Shown here piece by piece: positions 60,653 through 64,000 of a stretch of DNA of 64,000 nt (position 1 is its first letter; every line of letters starts with the position of its first letter). The notes beneath the pieces were generated by a model that had not been told where the DNA came from, did no database searches, and was given only the letters and a program-made list of their open reading frames with translations. This DNA is from CAYZHM01 sp964478225 (GTDB lineage: Bacteria > Pseudomonadota > Alphaproteobacteria > Micavibrionales > Micavibrionaceae), in NCBI GenBank assembly GCA_964478225.1, contig CAYZHM010000003.1:168278-232277 (forward strand). Direction: 5' to 3'. Made by a program: the position numbers and the translations under genes.

Positions 60653-63600
60653 ATGGACGATAAAAAGACACTAAACTCCGGCCTCACCCTCACAGCACTT
60701 CAGGCAACCGATGTCTATCAATATGAGCCCCTACCTGAGGACGAGGATTTCGCTCCACTTGCTTCGCACACAGACAATTTCAAACCTCATACATCATCGC
60801 ACGAAACTCCGCGCTTCATAACAGCAACCCATGACAAGCTAAACAACGACACCAGCTTCAAAAACGATTTTTCACAAAAATCTGCTTCCCCTGAGCCTGA
60901 CTTCTATCTTGATATACTTGAAACAGATGGTTCAGGCAGCGGAGATATACAACAAAACCTTACGAGCGCGCACGTCGTGACTGGCATGGATAAAGTAAAA
61001 GCAGACTATGGATTTTATGGTGCAGGCCAAACCGTTGCAATTCTTGATGCCGGCATTGAATATGATCACTACGCTCTTGGTGGTGGCCTTGGTGAAGGAC
61101 ATCGCGTTGTTGGCGGCTGGGACTTTACTGAAGAAAACGACGCCGACCCCCATGAAGACACAGGGACACACGGAACACACGTCGCCGGGATTATCGGCTC
61201 AAGTGACCCTACAAACCAGGGTGTGGCCCCAGAAGTCGATATGGTGGCGTTACGCATATATAATGACAAGGGCATGGGTTCCTATACCTGGATGGAAAAT
61301 GCCTTAAAATGGGTTATCCAAAACGCAGATAGTTTTGAAAATAAAATTACAACTGTAAATATTTCGTCAGGTGACGGCACAAATCGTTATCAAGCACCAC
61401 TTTGGGGTGGAGTTGAAGATGAGTTCAAAATCCTGGAGGAGATGGGCATATTTATTGCCGTCGCAGCCGGAAACTCTTACACAAGTTACAACACTCCAGG
61501 ACTTTCTTACCCAGCAGCAAGCCCGTATGTTGTGCCAGTCATGTCAATCGATGACAACGGAAACCTGGCTACATATAGTCAAAGAATTGCAAGCCGTGCC
61601 ATCGGAGCACCAGGTAATAATATTACCAGCACAGTCACCGATACAAGCGGCAAAGGCAACAAAAACGGCATTGCAGACGATTTTGGTGTCATGAGTGGAA
61701 CAAGTATGGCTTCCCCCTATATCGCCGGTGCAAGCGTTATCATCCGTGAAGCCATGGAATTCGTTGGCATGAAAAATATCAACCAAGACATGATTTTTGC
61801 TCATATGATGACCACAGCAAAAAGCATCGGTGGAACAGCATATAAAAGCATTGACCTTGCCGCAGCAATTGACGCTCTTATGCCTGGCGATGATTATGGA
61901 TCAATCATTACCGACGCACACAATCTTGGCACCCTCAGCGCAGATAAAAGCATTTCAGGGGTAATCAGCAAAATCAACGACCTTGATTTCTTCACATTTA
62001 CAGCCGGAAGCACAGGAACTTTAAAAATAACAGCAGACGTCACACACAACCTTGTAACAACATGGCAAGGCGTAGGCGTAGCAAGTGGTGTAGCCAATAA
62101 TGTCTACACCATGGACGTCGTACAAGGACAAAAATACACCGTCGGCCTCGGCACAAGCAAAGGCATCGGCTACTACGACCTCGACATCGATATCAACGCG
62201 AGCAGTACTCCAGAAAACACAGCACCAACGCTATCAACCAATAATGTATCCCTAGAATCAGGAAAAAGCGTCCTTGCCTCCAGCTTGGTATCTGCCAAGG
62301 ATGCTGAGGGCAACACCCTTACCTTCACAGTAAAAGACACAAGCAACGTATCAACAAGTGGCTATTTCGAACTCAACGGAACCAAGCTTGTTTCTGGCAT
62401 CAATCACACTCTTTCCGCTGCTGATTTTGCAAAACTGAAAATCGTTGGCGGCTCTGAAGATGGCGCTGAAAACCTGATCATCAGTGTTTCAGATGGCAAA
62501 CTTTCAAGCGGTGACAAAACTATAGTTTTGACTTCAGACAAATCAAACATAGCCCCTGTTGTGAGCACACAAAACGGCGTTCTTGCTAATGGTCAGGCCA
62601 TAAAGGCAAGCTCATTGATCTCCGCTTCAGACACAGATGGCGACGCTCTTGTTTATACAATAAAAGACAACACCACAGCAGCAAACAGCGCAAAACTTGT
62701 CCTAAACGGCACAACACTTTCTGCAGGAACAAACCACGTCCTTTCAGCAGCAGACTTTGCCAAACTTGAAATCGTCGGCGGAACAGCCAAAGGAACAGAC
62801 AACTTTACCATCTCTGTATCAGATACAAAAACCCCTTCAGACACAAAAACATTTTCAATCATAACAACCAACACAGCGCCAACCATAAGCGCCACCAACA
62901 CAACGCTTACCGCAGGCAATACCATCCTTGCCTCAAAACTCATATCTGCAAGCGACGTCGACGGTGATAATTTGAACTACACCATCAAGGACAACAACAC
63001 TTTAGCAGACAGCGCACAACTTGTTTTAAATGGAAAAACCCTTGCGGCAGGCATGTCTCACACCATGAACGCGACAGACTTTGCTAAACTTCAAATCGTC
63101 GGCGGAACAGCAAAAGGCAGCGACAACTTCACTGTTTCTGTTTTTGATGGCGCAGTCTCATCAGAGGCAAAAACATTCACAGTCAGCGCAGTCAATAATC
63201 CTCCGACACTAACCACCACAGAAGGCACTCTTGCAGTTGGTAGCAAAATCTTAGCATCAAGCCTCGTAACAGCCACAGACATTGATGGCGACAACATAAC
63301 CTACACAATCAGAGACAACACAACACTTACAAACAGCGCAAAGTTGGTACTTAACGGTGCAACCCTATACGCTGGCGCCAATTATAAATTATCAGCCGCA
63401 GACTTCGCCAAAGTTGAAATTGTGGGTGGCACCGCCAAAGGCATAGACAATTTCTCTATTTTTGTTTCGGATGGCACAACTTCTTCTGATACAAAAGTTT
63501 TCACAGTAACCACAGGAAACACAGCGCCGGTATTAAACGTTACAAATAGCACTCTCACAAATGGAACTGCAGTTTTAGCATCCAAGCTAATCACAGCCTC

Positions 63601-64000
63601 AGATGTTGATGGTGACAACCTGACCTACACAATTAAGGACACCAACACCGCCACAAATAGCGCAAAACTTGTTCTGAATGGCACAACACTCGCGGCAGGC
63701 GTTAACCATACGCTTTCTGCAGCAGACTTTGCCAAGCTACAAGTTATTGGCGGAACAGTGAAAGGCACTGACAACTTCACAGTCTCCGTCTCAGATGGCA
63801 CAGCATCATCCGGCGCCAAGTCATTCTCCGTCAGCACTGGAAATTCAGCCCCCACACTCAACACCACAGGCATAACCCTGGCAGCAGAAAAAACCGTCCT
63901 AGCCTCTCAACTAATCACAGCCTCAGATATTGATGGTGACAACCTGACCTACACAATTAAGGATACCAACACCGCCACAAATAGCGCAAAACTTGTTCTG
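60653..64000 (+). CDS. subtilisin-family (S8) protease with long tandem repeat array, runs off the edge
   Basis: At least 1116 residues, no stop in the window. There is no signal peptide: the N-terminus MDDKKTLNSGLTLTALQ is polar, and residues 1-115 look like a propeptide. The S8 catalytic domain follows (about 116-410) with Asp132 (ILDAGIE), His173 (HGTHVAG), oxyanion Asn274 (AAGN) and Ser351 (SGTSMASP). A PPC-like domain (about 413-521) leads into repeats of 108-110 residues from residue 522 on. Absence of a signal and long Asp-rich repeats favour type I secretion by a C-terminal signal outside the window. AAGGA precedes the ATG. Likely a surface or secreted giant protease-adhesin. Confidence 0.9.
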   Translation, partial: MDDKKTLNSGLTLTALQATDVYQYEPLPEDEDFAPLASHTDNFKPHTSSHETPRFITATHDKLNNDTSFKNDFSQKSASPEPDFYLDILETDGSGSGDIQQNLTSAHVVTGMDKVKADYGFYGAGQTVAILDAGIEYDHYALGGGLGEGHRVVGGWDFTEENDADPHEDTGTHGTHVAGIIGSSDPTNQGVAPEVDMVALRIYNDKGMGSYTWMENALKWVIQNADSFENKITTVNISSGDGTNRYQAPLWGGVEDEFKILEEMGIFIAVAAGNSYTSYNTPGLSYPAASPYVVPVMSIDDNGNLATYSQRIASRAIGAPGNNITSTVTDTSGKGNKNGIADDFGVMSGTSMASPYIAGASVIIREAMEFVGMKNINQDMIFAHMMTTAKSIGGTAYKSIDLAAAIDALMPGDDYGSIITDAHNLGTLSADKSISGVISKINDLDFFTFTAGSTGTLKITADVTHNLVTTWQGVGVASGVANNVYTMDVVQGQKYTVGLGTSKGIGYYDLDIDINASSTPENTAPTLSTNNVSLESGKSVLASSLVSAKDAEGNTLTFTVKDTSNVSTSGYFELNGTKLVSGINHTLSAADFAKLKIVGGSEDGAENLIISVSDGKLSSGDKTIVLTSDKSNIAPVVSTQNGVLANGQAIKASSLISASDTDGDALVYTIKDNTTAANSAKLVLNGTTLSAGTNHVLSAADFAKLEIVGGTAKGTDNFTISVSDTKTPSDTKTFSIITTNTAPTISATNTTLTAGNTILASKLISASDVDGDNLNYTIKDNNTLADSAQLVLNGKTLAAGMSHTMNATDFAKLQIVGGTAKGSDNFTVSVFDGAVSSEAKTFTVSAVNNPPTLTTTEGTLAVGSKILASSLVTATDIDGDNITYTIRDNTTLTNSAKLVLNGATLYAGANYKLSAADFAKVEIVGGTAKGIDNFSIFVSDGTTSSDTKVFTVTTGNTAPVLNVTNSTLTNGTAVLASKLITASDVDGDNLTYTIKDTNTATNSAKLVLNGTTLAAGVNHTLSAADFAKLQVIGGTVKGTDNFTVSVSDGTASSGAKSFSVSTGNSAPTLNTTGITLAAEKTVLASQLITASDIDGDNLTYTIKDTNTATNSAKLVL
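62216..64000 (+). repeat. 324-bp tandem repeats encoding cadherin-like 108-residue domains
   Basis: Units start at 62216, 62546, 62870, 63194, 63518 and 63842. The first is 330 bp, the next four exactly 324 bp, the sixth is cut by the edge. Each unit opens with N-x-A/P-P, then SDxDGDxLxYTIKD, SAKLVLNGTTL, SAADFAKLxIVGGT and KGTDNFTVSVSDG. Units 5 and 6 are nearly identical at DNA level over about 80 bases from 63600 and 63924, showing a recent duplication. The DxDGD stretch suggests calcium binding, as in RTX-linked adhesins. Confidence 0.92.

Noticed and set aside
62653..63873. Repeated open frames on the minus strand, 68-96 codons each
   Set aside because: They recur every 324 bases because the coding repeats do; no ribosome binding site and no independent signal.
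1..64000. CRISPR arrays, insertion sequences, prophage genes
   Set aside because: None seen. The only regular direct repeat is the in-frame protease repeat, and no transposase, integrase or Cas protein is encoded.

Overview
The window looks like part of an alphaproteobacterial chromosome of moderate to low GC. The evidence is a Caulobacter-type tad/cpa pilus locus, a tmRNA-free but typical housekeeping set with alphaproteobacterial gene order (pal-cpoB linked to tilS-ftsH-glmM-purA; rsmI-yraN divergent from an LpoA-like lipoprotein), CpaD-family lipoprotein, split MnmC and a TsaC with the long Sua5-type C-terminus. A run of ten N at 56503-56512 shows it is a draft scaffold. I cannot fix the order or genus; a Micavibrio-like or deep Rhodospirillales-like lineage is a guess from the style of the surface proteins.

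Layout. 1-6958 (minus strand): tight-adherence (Tad) pilus genes, with pseudopilins tadE, tadE, tadG, then a terminator, the major pilin flp, a second hairpin, and cpaA-cpaB-cpaC-cpaD running off the left edge. 7177-9771: a membrane protein and a tail-anchored kinase-like protein that lacks the catalytic aspartate. 9874-19212 (minus): purA, glmM, ftsH, tilS, cpoB, pal, a BON lipoprotein, yraN, rsmI, that is cell envelope and core metabolism. 19250-28813: LpoA-like lipoprotein, ATP-grasp ligase, TetR regulator and an MscS channel with a large inverted repeat over its start codon, katG divergent from an oxyR-like regulator, trhO, then an ECF sigma factor with a small membrane partner and an EF-hand protein.

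29328-33046 (minus): AMIN lipoprotein, WecA-like transferase and the two halves of MnmC. 33073-36969: M3 peptidase, small hypotheticals, CtlX-like hydrolase. 37051-42840 (minus): a tightly overlapping run anmK-tsaC-fatty acid hydroxylase-gmd-fcl-manC, which can make GDP-mannose-derived deoxysugar. 42858-52540: tyrS, AsmA-like protein, bcp, hydrolase, cysteine desulfurase and ferredoxin, a frameshifted gene, mnmA. Three tRNA-related genes (mnmD, tyrS, mnmA) have good sigma-70 promoters placed so that the mRNA should be leaderless.

52609-64000 (plus): the accessory-looking end. After a TPR-like gene and tRNA-Met(CAT) come three tandem, unusually large type IV prepilin-like proteins that carry a GNIGIG-type motif like that of phage tail fibres and disulfide-like Cys modules; then a MoeB/rhodanese fusion and a subtilisin-family protease with no signal peptide and a 324-bp (108-residue) tandem repeat array that continues past the right edge. 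These look like surface adhesin and predation or attachment machinery and are the best candidates for something undescribed. Separately, two intergenic stem-loops (35114-35193 and 48405-48481) share loop length and loop sequence but have different, fully paired 13-bp stems, which points to a structured RNA or mobile palindromic family.
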